From: Natronomonas gomsonensis
Lineage (GTDB): Archaea > Halobacteriota > Halobacteria > Halobacteriales > Haloarculaceae
NCBI RefSeq assembly: GCF_024300825.1
Contig: NZ_CP101323.1
Span: 1,426,001 to 1,490,000, forward strand
Reading direction: 5' to 3'
DNA length: 64,000 bases
Of this stretch, positions 6,942 through 16,061 are shown piece by piece (position 1 is the stretch's first letter; each line of letters begins with the position of its first letter). Position numbers and translations under genes: made by a program. Under the pieces are notes generated by a model. The model worked only from the letters and a program-made list of their open reading frames with translations, ran no database searches and had not been told where the DNA came from.

Positions 6942-8362
6942 CCGAGCGACCCCTCCATTTCGAGTTCGATGAGGCGGTTGAGTTCGACCGCGTACTCGAT
7001 GGGTAGTTCTTCCGTAATCGGCTCGATGAAGCCGGCGACAATCATCTGCTTTGCGTCGTCGTCGTCCAGTCCGCGCGACTGGAGGTAGAAGACGTCCTCG
7101 TCGCCGATTTTGCCGACGGTCGCCTCGTGGGCCACGTCGACTTTCGACTCCTCGATTTCCATGTACGGCATCGTGTCGCTGGTCGACTCGTTGTCGAACA
7201 TCAGCGCGTCACACTCGACGGACGTCGAGGAGTTCTCGGCGCCGTCGGCGATGTGGACGAGACCGCGGTAGTTCGTTCGGCCGCCGTCTTTGCTGATGGA
7301 TTTGGACTCGATGGTCGACTTCGTGTTCGGCGCGTTGTGATACACCTTCGCGCCGGTGTCGATGTTCTGTCCTTCGCCTGCGAAGGCGATGGTGATGTGG
7401 TTGTCCGTCGCGCCGGGGCCTTTGAGGATGGTGCTCGGATACAGCATCGTCGCCTTCGAGCCCATCGAACCGGAGACCCACTCCATCGTGGCGTCCTTCT
7501 CGGCGATGGCGCGTTTGGTGTTGAGGTTGTAGGTGTTCTTCGACCAGTTCTGGACGGTCGAGTACTGAACGTGGGCGCCTTCCTTGACGAACACTTCCAC
7601 GCCGCCGGAGTGGAGGTTGAACGCCGAGTACTTCGGCGCGGAACAGCCCTCGATGTAGTGGACTTCGGAGTTTTCCTCGGCGATGATGAGCGTGTGCTCA
7701 AACTGGCCCATCCCCTCGCTATTCATCCGGAAGTACGCCTGGACCGGCATGTTGACCGTGGTGTCCTCCGGGATGTAGACGAACGAGCCGCCGGACCAGA
7801 TGGCGCCGTGTAGCGCGGCGAACTTGTTGTCACTCGGGGGAACGCACTTCGTCATGAAGTACTCGCGGACGATTTCTTCGTGTTCCTGGACGGCCTTGTC
7901 CATGTCACAGAAGATGACGCCCTTTTCCTCCCACTGCTCCTGCATGTTCTGGTAGACGATTTCGGACTCATACTGGGCGCCGACGCCCGAGAGGGCGTTC
8001 TTTTCGGCTTCCGGGATGCCCAGTTTGTCGAAGGTGTCCTGAATCTCCTCGGGGAGGTCCTCCCAGCTCTCGGCGCCGCCGCGTGCCTCGATGTCCGGTC
8101 GGATGTATGGGACGATTTCGTCGATGTCGACCTCGCTGAGGTCCGGCTGGCCGGGCCAGTCAGTCGGCATCGGCATCTCCTGGAACTGCTCGAGGGCACG
8201 GAGCCGCCGTTCGAGCATCCACTCCGGTTCGTCTTTGTCCTCCGAGATGACCCTAACGGTCTCCTCGGTGAGACCCTTCTCGGTCTGGAAGGCGGAACTC
8301 TCCTCCTTCTTGAACTCGAATCGGGCCTCGGTGTCGGTGTCTTGTAGGTCTTCGGAACTCAT
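6938..8362 (-). CDS. sufB: SufB, Fe-S cluster assembly scaffold protein
   Basis: The product is 474 aa, the usual SufB length. Diagnostic segments are EPEWMLERRLRALEQF (N-terminal), CVPPSDNKFAALHGAIWSGG, YIEGCSAPKYSAFNLHSGGVE with the conserved Cys of the scaffold site, and VDVAHEATVGKIGDEDVFYL near the C-terminus. SufB binds the nascent cluster and pairs with SufD and the SufC ATPase. The gene lies 52 nt after sufC and overlaps sufD by 4 nt. The gap before it contains an AT-rich CATATGAAC that might act as an internal promoter. Confidence 0.97.
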   Translation of the reverse strand: MSSEDLQDTDTEARFEFKKEESSAFQTEKGLTEETVRVISEDKDEPEWMLERRLRALEQFQEMPMPTDWPGQPDLSEVDIDEIVPYIRPDIEARGGAESWEDLPEEIQDTFDKLGIPEAEKNALSGVGAQYESEIVYQNMQEQWEEKGVIFCDMDKAVQEHEEIVREYFMTKCVPPSDNKFAALHGAIWSGGSFVYIPEDTTVNMPVQAYFRMNSEGMGQFEHTLIIAEENSEVHYIEGCSAPKYSAFNLHSGGVEVFVKEGAHVQYSTVQNWSKNTYNLNTKRAIAEKDATMEWVSGSMGSKATMLYPSTILKGPGATDNHITIAFAGEGQNIDTGAKVYHNAPNTKSTIESKSISKDGGRTNYRGLVHIADGAENSSTSVECDALMFDNESTSDTMPYMEIEESKVDVAHEATVGKIGDEDVFYLQSRGLDDDDAKQMIVAGFIEPITEELPIEYAVELNRLIELEMEGSLG

Positions 8363-8414
8363 TGTGTGGTGTTTACGTCTGTGTTCATATGAGGCTATGC
8401 GTTACCGAAACCGG

Positions 8415-9326
8415 TTACGCGGTCTCGTAGACTTCCTCGCGGACCCAGTCGTAGCCCTTGTCCTCGAGTTTCTCGGCGAGGCTGGCGTCGCCGCTCTTGG
8501 CGATTTGGCCGTCGAGCATCACGTGAACGTGGTCCGGTTCGACGTAATCGAGGATGCGCTGGTAGTGGGTAATCTGGAGGATGCCGGTGCCCTGCTCGTC
8601 TCGGAGGGCGTTGATGCCGTCGGAGACGTCCTGCAGACGGTCGATGTCGAGCCCCGAGTCGATTTCGTCCAGCACCGCGATGGACGGTTCGAGGATGGCT
8701 GCTTGCAGTACCTCGTTTTGTTTCTTCTCGCCGCCGGAGAAGCCGGCGTTGAGATAACGGTGGGCGAACTTCTCGTCCATGTCGAGCAGTTCCATCTTCT
8801 CGGCGAGCAGTTCCTGGAACTCGGCGACGCCGACGGCGCCATCATCCATGTTGCCCTCCATCGGGGAGGTGTCGTAGCCGGCTTCGTCGTCGTCTTCGGC
8901 GTCTTCGTCGTCCTCGCCCTCGAACAGTTCCTCACGCTCCTCGAGTTTGGCGTTGAGTGCCGTTCGGAGGAAGTTGACCATCGTGACGCCTTCGATTTCG
9001 GCGGGGTACTGGAAGCCGAGGAAGATACCGAGCGCGGCGCGCTCGTTGGGTTCCAACTCCAGGAGGTTCCACGTCAACTGGTCGTCGTCGACGTCGATGC
9101 CCTCGAACTCGTCTTCCTCGATGTGGAGGAGTACTTCCCCGTCGGTGACCTCGTAGGCAGGGTGGCCAGCGATGATCTTCGCTGTCGTCGACTTCCCGGA
9201 GCCGTTGGGGCCCATCAGGGCGTGAATCTCACCGGATTTTACCTCGAGATCGACGCCGCGGAGGATGGTCTCCCCACCCTCTTCGGCGACCTCTGCGTGC
9301 AGATTGCTGATTTCTAACGTCGCCAT
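8415..9326 (-). CDS. sufC: SufC, Fe-S assembly ABC ATPase (with acidic insertion)
   Basis: The product is 303 aa; typical SufC is near 250. Walker A is GPNGSGKSTTAK (about residue 39), the signature is NAGFSGGEKKQNEVLQ, Walker B is IAVLDEIDSGLD, and the C-terminal switch His lies in QITHYQRILDYV. Between the helical domain segments an insertion of about 50 residues (about 125-170) is dominated by Asp and Glu (EGEDDEDAEDDDEAG) and ends with DTSPMEGNMDDGAV, a halophile feature. SufC drives the SufBCD scaffold. It is the first gene of the operon, behind an AT-rich promoter and a leader of roughly 50 nt. Confidence 0.97.
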   Translation of the reverse strand: MATLEISNLHAEVAEEGGETILRGVDLEVKSGEIHALMGPNGSGKSTTAKIIAGHPAYEVTDGEVLLHIEEDEFEGIDVDDDQLTWNLLELEPNERAALGIFLGFQYPAEIEGVTMVNFLRTALNAKLEEREELFEGEDDEDAEDDDEAGYDTSPMEGNMDDGAVGVAEFQELLAEKMELLDMDEKFAHRYLNAGFSGGEKKQNEVLQAAILEPSIAVLDEIDSGLDIDRLQDVSDGINALRDEQGTGILQITHYQRILDYVEPDHVHVMLDGQIAKSGDASLAEKLEDKGYDWVREEVYETA

Positions 9327-9400
9327 AGTAGATGCTGACTGAACATGGGGGCGTGACGCTGATAATGGTTTCGGGTTCTGGTGGTTTGGGTTGTGGATTC

Positions 9401-9415
9401 GAAAAATAATTTTTC
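9401..9415 (-). promoter_or_regulatory. promoter (TATA region) of the suf operon
   Basis: GAAAAATAATTTTTC is an AT-only near-palindrome in a 147-nt gap before sufC. On the minus strand it reads GAAAAATTATTTTTC and would serve as TATA box, placing transcription start about 45-50 nt before the sufC ATG. No known Fe-S regulator site is recognised. Confidence 0.55.
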
Positions 9416-9473
9416 TTTGAGATAAGTCACCACGCCACGAACACAGCCGGAAACGACCCAGAGACAGACCTCG

Positions 9474-12266
9474 TCAGAAGTAGTTGCCCAACCCGGTCTG
9501 GGTCTGTCCGGTCTTGACCTCGTCCCATGAGATATCGAGGGCTTCGAGGATGCGGGCGATTGGGCCTTTCAGCGTCTTATCGAGCATCTTCTCGTAATCT
9601 ACCTCGAAGGCGTCGGGAACCTGGTCGTCGAACTCGAAACAGATGACGTCCGGGTCGCGTTTGAACTCCCCGTAGAGGGGGTCCTCCGAGGGGTCGAGTC
9701 CCATCTCGGCCTCTACCTCCCGGAAGAACTCCGGGTGGACTTTCTTCAGATACAGCCGTTTCGGCTTCGACCCGCTGGCGAAGTTCGTCCCAAGGAGGAG
9801 GTTCGCGTACTTCGCGCCCCGCACCTGGGCCGTGTCGGTGTCGTAGTTGTCGAGTTTCTTCCCGATGCCGCCCGGAATCCCGATTTCGTCGAGGCTCACG
9901 TCGCCGGCCTGCACGCGCTCGATGACTTCATGGACGTACTCCTTGATGTCCTCGGGGTCGGCCCCGGTGACAATCATCTCCAAGACGCGCTTTTGGACCT
10001 CCTTCGTTATCGGCGCGATGTCCGAGCGCTTGTACTCGAAGCCCGTGATGTCGATGTCGTCGACGTCTTTGCCCTCCTTCCAGACGATGTGGCCGGCGTA
10101 GCGTTTCTTTTTGCCCGCCTGGAAGAACCGCCGGTACAGTTTCTCGAACTCGATTTGGAAGCGGTGGGAGTCGGCGTTGAGCTCCGCCGCGAACTCGTCG
10201 TAGGCGTCGTTGATGTGTTCCTCTATCTCGAAGGACTGCTCGATGGCCTCCTCTTTGGAGATGTCGTGCTCTAGTTCGAGCATGACGCTGTCAGTGTCAC
10301 CGTAGATGACCTCCTTGTCGAGGTCGGCGGCAGCGGACTCAGTGAACTCGATGACATCCCGGCCGGTGGCGGTCACGGCCGCGCCCATCTCCTTGTCGTA
10401 GAGCCTGAATCGGTCCCATCCCAAAACGCCGTACAGTGAATTCATAATAACCTTGACAGCTGCCTGCTGTCGGTCGTAGGTCTCGTAGGCGTCGGTTCCG
10501 GGGTCGTTGTCGTTGCGGAGCGATTTCTTCTCCTCGCGCTCTTCGAGGAGTTCGTCGACCATCGCCCGTATCATGCCGTCCGGCTCTTTTCGGAAGTGGG
10601 TGCCGTTGGGAGCGACGTAGGTCTCACCGTCGTAGGATTGGGGGTTGACCTTCGTCTCAGGAGACGCGTTGATGGTCACCATACACATCGGGTAGAGTGA
10701 CTTCAGGTCCAGCACGGAGACCATCTCCTTGACGCCCGAAATCGGGTCGAAGACGGCGCCACCTTCGTACTCCTCGGCGTCGACGGCGCCTTTCGAGGGG
10801 AGTGCGTACTCGCCGTGAATCTTGTGGAGGACGTACATGTCGACGGCGTCGCCGGGCGTCGTCGCGTCTTCGAGTTTACAGCCGACGAAGGAGGCGACCT
10901 CCTCCCAGAAGTCGACGATGTTCTGTTTGCGGTCCAACTCGACGCACAACTCCACGTCCCGGAGATTGTACTCCAGCAGGCGCTCGGGGTCATCCTCCCA
11001 GAGGTCGCCGATGTCGCCGGGGTAGCGCTCCTTGCCGACACCCAACTCCTCCTCGCCGACGGCGTCGAGGCGGTAGGAGTCGAGTTCGGAGAACTGCGTG
11101 CGCTGGTAGGCGTACAGGAGGTCGAAGACGACCCGTCCCTTTACGTTCGGGCCGCCCCATCCGGAGTCCCACACCTCGTTCACCCGGGAAAGACGGTTGG
11201 AGTTCAGTCGGTCATGTCGGGAGGCGAGACGGTCGATGCGGTCGATGAGGTATGGGGCGTCGAAGTCGTCGAAGTTCCACCCGGTCAGCACGTCGGGGTC
11301 GGTCTCGTCGATATAATCGAGATAGTCGACGAGCATTTCGGCCTCTTCGGAGAACGTACGGAGGTCGACGGCGATGTCGCCGTCGCCGATGGGGTCGTAC
11401 TCGTCGACTGCTTCCGGCCCGGGGACGCCTTCCGGCGATTCGTACAGCCAAACGACGTACTCGTCGTCGAAGGAGTCGTGGGCGGTGAGACAGATGATGG
11501 TCTGTTCGCCGTCCTCGGGGAAGCCGTGGCGGTCGTCGACCTCGATGTCGAGGGTGTGGACGCGGGGCGTAACGGAGTAGTCGACAGCCTCCAGTTCGGT
11601 GTGATGTACTTTCAGACTGCCGTCGTCGAGTTCCCGGACCGGAATCCGAACGCCGCTGGTGATGTCCTTGTCGATGAGCAGGCGGTTGGGAAAGAGGATG
11701 TCCGCTTCGTAGTGGTCGAATCGGTCACGGAGTTGGCCCACGTCACGGGGCGTCTGGCCGAACACCTTACACAGTTTCTCGCCGCGGATGGACTCGTAGA
11801 CGACGACCTCTTGTTCGTCGTGGGCACCGATGTCCTCGCCAGCGGCGGCACGGTCGCCGTAGGTTTCGACACCGGTCAGGCGGTCGTGGTCGAGCCTAGA
11901 ATCGACGATGTCGGGGTCGGTCAGCGGGTCGTCGGCGTCGACCGCGAGGTCGAGGTCCGTGATTGGCGTATAAAAGTACGGCCGGAATCCGTAGACTCGG
12001 ACGTGGACGGTGTCGTCGTCGGTGCGGCCGAAGACGTGGAGCACGGGATGTTCGTCGTCACCGCTTCCCTCGATGGTGTAGTCGACCTGCGTGACACAGC
12101 ACTCGACGTGACCGTCGGCATCGGGAAACCGGTGGTCGGAGATGTCGATTACGTCGGCGCCAGTCTCCGACGATTCCGCGACGGCGGCGGCCTCCTCAGC
12201 GGGGCGGGCGTCGTCGCTCCCGCCACCGAAACTTCCGAGCGTTCCCTGCTCCATGCCCTGTTCCAT
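9474..12266 (-). CDS. polB: DNA polymerase family B (replicative/repair)
   Basis: The product is 930 aa. The exonuclease motifs are LDIEVDD (about 239), NFDDFDAPYL (about 331) and EYNLRDVEL (about 432). The polymerase motifs are LDLKSLYPMCM (about 520), KVIMNSLYGVLGW (about 605) and YGDTDSVMLE (about 654), so both activities are intact. The C-terminus QTQTGLGNYF has the form of a PIP box for binding the PCNA clamp. No intein interrupts the motifs. The start is leaderless behind a GGTTTTACC element; a second in-frame Met four codons later (MEQGTLGSF) is an equally good start. The first 50 residues are a low-complexity acidic tail. Confidence 0.97.
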   Translation of the reverse strand: MEQGMEQGTLGSFGGGSDDARPAEEAAAVAESSETGADVIDISDHRFPDADGHVECCVTQVDYTIEGSGDDEHPVLHVFGRTDDDTVHVRVYGFRPYFYTPITDLDLAVDADDPLTDPDIVDSRLDHDRLTGVETYGDRAAAGEDIGAHDEQEVVVYESIRGEKLCKVFGQTPRDVGQLRDRFDHYEADILFPNRLLIDKDITSGVRIPVRELDDGSLKVHHTELEAVDYSVTPRVHTLDIEVDDRHGFPEDGEQTIICLTAHDSFDDEYVVWLYESPEGVPGPEAVDEYDPIGDGDIAVDLRTFSEEAEMLVDYLDYIDETDPDVLTGWNFDDFDAPYLIDRIDRLASRHDRLNSNRLSRVNEVWDSGWGGPNVKGRVVFDLLYAYQRTQFSELDSYRLDAVGEEELGVGKERYPGDIGDLWEDDPERLLEYNLRDVELCVELDRKQNIVDFWEEVASFVGCKLEDATTPGDAVDMYVLHKIHGEYALPSKGAVDAEEYEGGAVFDPISGVKEMVSVLDLKSLYPMCMVTINASPETKVNPQSYDGETYVAPNGTHFRKEPDGMIRAMVDELLEEREEKKSLRNDNDPGTDAYETYDRQQAAVKVIMNSLYGVLGWDRFRLYDKEMGAAVTATGRDVIEFTESAAADLDKEVIYGDTDSVMLELEHDISKEEAIEQSFEIEEHINDAYDEFAAELNADSHRFQIEFEKLYRRFFQAGKKKRYAGHIVWKEGKDVDDIDITGFEYKRSDIAPITKEVQKRVLEMIVTGADPEDIKEYVHEVIERVQAGDVSLDEIGIPGGIGKKLDNYDTDTAQVRGAKYANLLLGTNFASGSKPKRLYLKKVHPEFFREVEAEMGLDPSEDPLYGEFKRDPDVICFEFDDQVPDAFEVDYEKMLDKTLKGPIARILEALDISWDEVKTGQTQTGLGNYF

Positions 12267-12346
12267 AGGTTGACTGCTTCGCCCTCACCGGTAAAACCTC
12301 GGTGTTCTATCGGAGAAACATAAGCTATTCGCCCAACACAGCGCCC

Positions 12347-12411
12347 GTGTCACCGCATGTCACAGCCACAAGGGCTTTACAATGACACATCCTACCAAAG
12401 TTCGGTGACAC
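12347..12411 (+). promoter_or_regulatory. inverted repeat centred on the TATA box of the 63-aa gene
   Basis: GTGTCACCG (12347-12355) and CGGTGACAC (12403-12411) are perfect 9-bp arms, with the TATA-like TTTACAA (12376-12382) exactly midway. Two further GTCAC-type half sites (ATGTCAC at 12358, ATGACAC at 12382) fall inside. The layout suggests binding sites for a dimeric regulator framing the core promoter. Confidence 0.4.
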
Positions 12412-12414
12412 ACC

Positions 12415-12606
12415 ATGCCCGAACCCAATGCGACGTCTGAGCAGGACAGTGCGGGCGCTTCCGAGCGCCCCGAACCGGTGGTTGCCGACGCCGTCGAGAC
12501 GACGGAGTCGTACGAGACAGAGGAGGGCGTGGTGTTCTACGACGCGGAGAACCCCCTTGCGTGGATACAGACGGAACACGTCCTCGACCTCGACGAGGTC
12601 GCGTAG
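12415..12606 (+). CDS. small acidic haloarchaeal protein, unknown function
   Basis: The product is 63 aa with no Cys and no membrane segment. A disordered acidic N-terminal half (MPEPNATSEQDSAG...) leads to a compact C-terminal part, ETEEGVVFYDAENPLAWIQ, then TEHVLDLDEVA. It looks like one of the many small conserved haloarchaeal families with a V-x-Y-D-x-x-N-P-x-A-W-I-Q core. The function is not known to me. It is the first of three short plus-strand genes between polB and rad50, and its promoter carries a striking inverted repeat centred on the TATA box. Confidence 0.7.
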   Translation: MPEPNATSEQDSAGASERPEPVVADAVETTESYETEEGVVFYDAENPLAWIQTEHVLDLDEVA

Positions 12607-12635
12607 TTTTTGCTTTCGGGGGCCATTATCCCGCT

Positions 12636-12986
12636 GTGGACCCGTTCAGCGACGACGAACCGTGGCCCGACGAACCCGAAGAGTTCGACCCCGACAGCCT
12701 CGGCCCCGACGCACCCGACGCGACCGACATCGACGCGGAGACCTTAGAATCAGTCCCCGAGGGGTTGTTCCGGGCGTTCGTCGGCAGCGCGATTATGCTC
12801 AACGTCGCGCTGTTCGGCCTCTCGCTCGGCGCGCTGTTGATTTACTTCCGCGGCGACACTGAGGTCGGCGGCGCGGCGCTGGCCGCCGGCGGTGCCGCCG
12901 CCGTCTTCGCCGGGCGCTACTACTGGCAGTACAAACGCGGGGAGTTCACCGACGGTACGACTACCGACGGCGGTGATGAGTCGTGA
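12636..12986 (+). CDS. small membrane protein with acidic N-terminus (hypothetical)
   Basis: The product is 116 aa and starts at GTG (protein MDPFSDDEPWPDEPEEFDPD). I prefer this GTG to an upstream ATG because the upstream part would run through promoter DNA and the first gene's stop. The N-terminal 45 residues are Asp/Glu/Pro-rich. Two membrane helices follow (about 47-68, FRAFVGSAIMLNVALFGLSL; about 75-98, GGAALAAGGAAAVFAGRYYW), then a short hydrophilic end. Function is unknown. The stop overlaps the next gene's GTG by GTGA, so it is coupled to a winged-helix protein, possibly as a membrane partner. Confidence 0.7.
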   Translation: MDPFSDDEPWPDEPEEFDPDSLGPDAPDATDIDAETLESVPEGLFRAFVGSAIMLNVALFGLSLGALLIYFRGDTEVGGAALAAGGAAAVFAGRYYWQYKRGEFTDGTTTDGGDES

Positions 12987-13396
12987 AAGCCGTCGAACAC
13001 GGCGGCGACCGTTATCTGCTCGTCAAGCAATCCGGCGAGTCGAGTCTCGTTTACGACCCCGAAACCGGCGAAGAGCGGTACCTCCCGAACGAGGAACTGA
13101 CCATGACCGGCGACTCGCCGCTGGAACTCGCCGCAGGCGCCGTGCCCGAGGCGTCCCGACGAATCCTCACCGCCGTTCACTCCGAACAGGCGCTCGGGCT
13201 TCTCGTCGAGTTGGACGAGCGCGGCCCGATGTCCGTCCGGGAAGTTCTCGGCACGTACGACCTCTGTGAGTCCGACCTCCACGGCCTCTTCGGCGAACTC
13301 CGAGCGGCCGGATTGGTCGCCGAGGCCGACGTGGTCGGCGAGCGCGGCTACCAACTTACCGACCTCGCACGCGACGGACTGGCCGAACTCCGGTAG
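12983..13396 (+). CDS. winged-helix DNA-binding protein, haloarchaeal (hypothetical)
   Basis: The product is 137 aa and starts at GTG overlapping the preceding stop. Residues 1-45 form a small beta domain (MKAVEHGGDRYLLVKQSGES...DPETGEERYLPNEEL). Residues about 60-137 have a winged-helix pattern: ILTAVHSEQALGLLVELDE, REVLGTYDLCESDLHG as recognition-helix region, and the wing GYQLTDLARDGLAEL. It is likely a transcriptional regulator or an adaptor of the membrane protein encoded just before it. It is convergent with rad50, leaving a single base between the stops. Targets are unknown. Confidence 0.7.
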   Translation: MKAVEHGGDRYLLVKQSGESSLVYDPETGEERYLPNEELTMTGDSPLELAAGAVPEASRRILTAVHSEQALGLLVELDERGPMSVREVLGTYDLCESDLHGLFGELRAAGLVAEADVVGERGYQLTDLARDGLAELR

Positions 13397-13397
13397 C

Positions 13398-16061
13398 CTA
13401 CGACAGCGCCTCGACGGTCGCCGAGCGCTCGACAGAGGAGCGATTCGTCGTGGGATCTTTCCGTACCGCCACGAGGTCGTCGGCCGCACCGACCAACTCC
13501 TCGTCGTGGCTGACGACGACGATTTGGTCGACACCGTGGTCGGTCATCGATTCGACCAATTCGACGAGTTTCGAGACGTGACCCGAATCGAGGAACACCG
13601 TCGGCTCGTCGAGGATGAGCGGTGGCGTCGGTGCCTCGCCCTCGATGCCCTCCGACAGCAGCCGATAGATGGCACACCGCAGCGAGAGGTTGAACAGCGC
13701 CCGCTCGCCGCCGGAGAGTTGGTCGGGGTCAAGTGGCGTCCCGTCCTTCTGGTAGACGGTGAGTTCGTAATCGCCGTGGAGTTCGATGCGCGCATACGAG
13801 TCGTTCTGATACACCAACTCGAAGGTCTCGTTGAGCATCGCCTCCAATCTCTGAACGTTTCGCTGTCGGAGTTCCGCACGAAGGTCGGCGTAGGTCTGCT
13901 GGAGTTCGTGGGCCTCCTCGTACAGCGACTGGAGTCGGTCGACCGTTCGTTGGAGTTCCTCGCGCCGGTCCCGGAGTTCTTCGAGCTCCGACAGTTCGTT
14001 CTCGACCGCACCGATGGCGTTCTGGAGTTCGTCCCGGCGTTCGCGTTTCTCCTCCAGATACGGCTCTACGTCGTCGAGGTAACTCTCGGCTTTCTTCTTG
14101 TCCTGTTTGGCCCCTTTCATCGCCGATTCGTCGAAGGCCTCTTCGAGTTCGGCCTTCCGGTCGCGTTTGTCGGCCAACTGCTCGCGTCGGAGGTCGTTCT
14201 GTTCGGCCTTGTTGTCCCGCTCGGTCCGAAGCCGTTCGACCTCGCGTTCATTTTCGTCGATATCGTCGAGCAACTCCGCGACCCGTTGGAGCCGCTGGCG
14301 CCGTTCGTCCAGCGTCGCCTTCTCGGCGTTCAACTCTCCGATTGCTTCTCGGGCCTGCTGTGCCTTCTCCTCGGCGGTCTCGGCCGCCTCGATTGCCTCC
14401 TCGGCAGCCGTCTCGTGGTCGTCGGCCTCCGTCCTGAGTTCCTCGACGCGGTTTGTCTTCTCCTCGACCGATTCGGCCTTCTGTTCGACCAGCGTCTCGA
14501 CGCTTTCCTTCGAGTCTTCGAGTCGGGAAAGCTCGGTTTCGGTTTCGACCAACTCGACGGCCCGCGTACGCTTCCGGGTCAGTTCCTCGACACGCTCCTC
14601 GGCGGCCTCCAGTTCGGATTCGAGTTCCTCGACGCGCTCTCGGTCCTCGTCGATGGTTTCGACGTGTGGCGAACCATCGACTGGCTGGCCACATTCGGGA
14701 CATTTGCCCTCCTCCAGCAAGCGTTCGGCCTCGGCGACCGTTTCGCGGGCGTTCTTCAGGTCGGTCCGCAACTCCGCGACGCGCTCCTTGGCGGCCGTCA
14801 GTTCCTCGTCGATGTCGTCGCGGTGGGACTCGACGTTCTCGCGAGCGACCGGCGCGTCGGTCAGTTCCTCGCGTAGCGCCTCGATTTCCTCGCCGAGTTC
14901 GGCCACCTCCTCTCGTTTGGTCTCGAGTTCCTCCGTGGCCGTCTCGACTTCGGCTTCGAGTTCTTCGGCCCGTTCGCGGGCCTCGCTGGCTGCCTCGCGG
15001 TGTTCGCTGGCCCGTTCGCGGCTGGTTTCGGCGTCGCCCGCGTGGTCTTGGGCTTCGAGTCGACGCTCCTCGATAGCATCTCGGATGTCTTCGGCCTCGC
15101 CGTCGAGCGCCTCGAGGCGGTCCTCGACTGCCTCGGGGTCGGCCGCCTCGAGTTCGGTCTCGGCGAGTGTGGAGTCGAGTTCCTCGCGTAGCGTCTCCGT
15201 CGCCTCGCGAAGCGACCGGATTCGTTCGCTCAGGGCTTCGCGTTCCCCTTCCGTCTCCGAGATTGTCGAGGCGAGCGATTCGATTTCCTCGCCGAGGTCG
15301 TCTATCTCCTCGCGGCGCTGTTCGTACTCCTCGAGGACGCTCTCGGCATCTTCGAGCGTCTGGCGGGCCTCGTCGCGGTTTTCCTCCTTGTCGGCGATGT
15401 CGTCTTGGACCTCCGCCAACTCGCTTTGCAGCGCGTTGAGTCGGTCGTGGAGGTCCTTGTCCTCTTTCGCCTCGATTTGTTCTTCGATTTGGGTGAGCGC
15501 ACCCTGTTTGTCGTCGCGGACGCGGCCGACGCCGACGCGGGCGTCGCTGGCGCGCTCGCGGTACTCCTCCAGTTTCCCCAACTGGAGGAGGTCGTCTATC
15601 ATGTCCTGTCGCTCGCTCGGGGAGGCGTTGATGAGTTTGTTCACCTCGCCCTGCCGGACGTACGCGCAGTTGACGAACGCCTCGGCGTCCATCCGGAGCA
15701 ACTGCTCGATGTGGCCCTCGACGGCCGTCACCTGCTCGATGGGTCCGTCCGGGGTTTCGAGGACACACGTCGTCGTCTGTGCAGTATCGCCGCGGAGTTT
15801 CACCTCCCGCTCGACGCGGTACTCCGAGCCGTTGTGCGTAAACCACAACTCGACGAGCATCTCCTCGGCGTCGTTGGAGATGACGCCGTCGAGCGTGCCG
15901 TCGATGGCGTCGGTGCCGTACAGTGCGAAGAAACACGCCTCCAACAGCGAGGACTTCCCGCTGCCGTTGACGCCGTGGATGACTGTCACGCCGGAGCGAA
16001 GCGACAGGTCAGTGTCGGCGTAGCACTTAAAGTTCCGGAGACGGACGCGTTCGAACCTCAC
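13398..16061 (-). CDS. rad50: Rad50, SMC-like DNA double-strand-break repair ATPase
   Basis: The product is 887 aa. Walker A is [17 protein letters not shown] (about residue 30), a long coiled coil covers about 170-720, and the zinc hook CPECGQPV lies near residue 454. The signature [18 protein letters not shown] and Walker [16 protein letters not shown] come near the C-terminus with the D-loop and the switch His (VVSHDEEL). With Mre11 it detects, tethers and processes DNA ends. Start is GTG (protein begins [14 protein letters not shown]), overlapping the mre11 stop as GTGA. The coiled coil is very rich in Glu and Arg. Confidence 0.97.
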   Translation of the reverse strand: MRFERVRLRNFKCYADTDLSLRSGVTVIHGVNGSGKSSLLEACFFALYGTDAIDGTLDGVISNDAEEMLVELWFTHNGSEYRVEREVKLRGDTAQTTTCVLETPDGPIEQVTAVEGHIEQLLRMDAEAFVNCAYVRQGEVNKLINASPSERQDMIDDLLQLGKLEEYRERASDARVGVGRVRDDKQGALTQIEEQIEAKEDKDLHDRLNALQSELAEVQDDIADKEENRDEARQTLEDAESVLEEYEQRREEIDDLGEEIESLASTISETEGEREALSERIRSLREATETLREELDSTLAETELEAADPEAVEDRLEALDGEAEDIRDAIEERRLEAQDHAGDAETSRERASEHREAASEARERAEELEAEVETATEELETKREEVAELGEEIEALREELTDAPVARENVESHRDDIDEELTAAKERVAELRTDLKNARETVAEAERLLEEGKCPECGQPVDGSPHVETIDEDRERVEELESELEAAEERVEELTRKRTRAVELVETETELSRLEDSKESVETLVEQKAESVEEKTNRVEELRTEADDHETAAEEAIEAAETAEEKAQQAREAIGELNAEKATLDERRQRLQRVAELLDDIDENEREVERLRTERDNKAEQNDLRREQLADKRDRKAELEEAFDESAMKGAKQDKKKAESYLDDVEPYLEEKRERRDELQNAIGAVENELSELEELRDRREELQRTVDRLQSLYEEAHELQQTYADLRAELRQRNVQRLEAMLNETFELVYQNDSYARIELHGDYELTVYQKDGTPLDPDQLSGGERALFNLSLRCAIYRLLSEGIEGEAPTPPLILDEPTVFLDSGHVSKLVELVESMTDHGVDQIVVVSHDEELVGAADDLVAVRKDPTTNRSSVERSATVEALS

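Noticed and set aside
10815-12323. Long open frame (about 500 codons) antisense to polB
   Set aside because: It is a mirror frame in high-GC DNA; the protein is Val/Asp/Gly-rich without domains and lies wholly over intact polymerase motifs.
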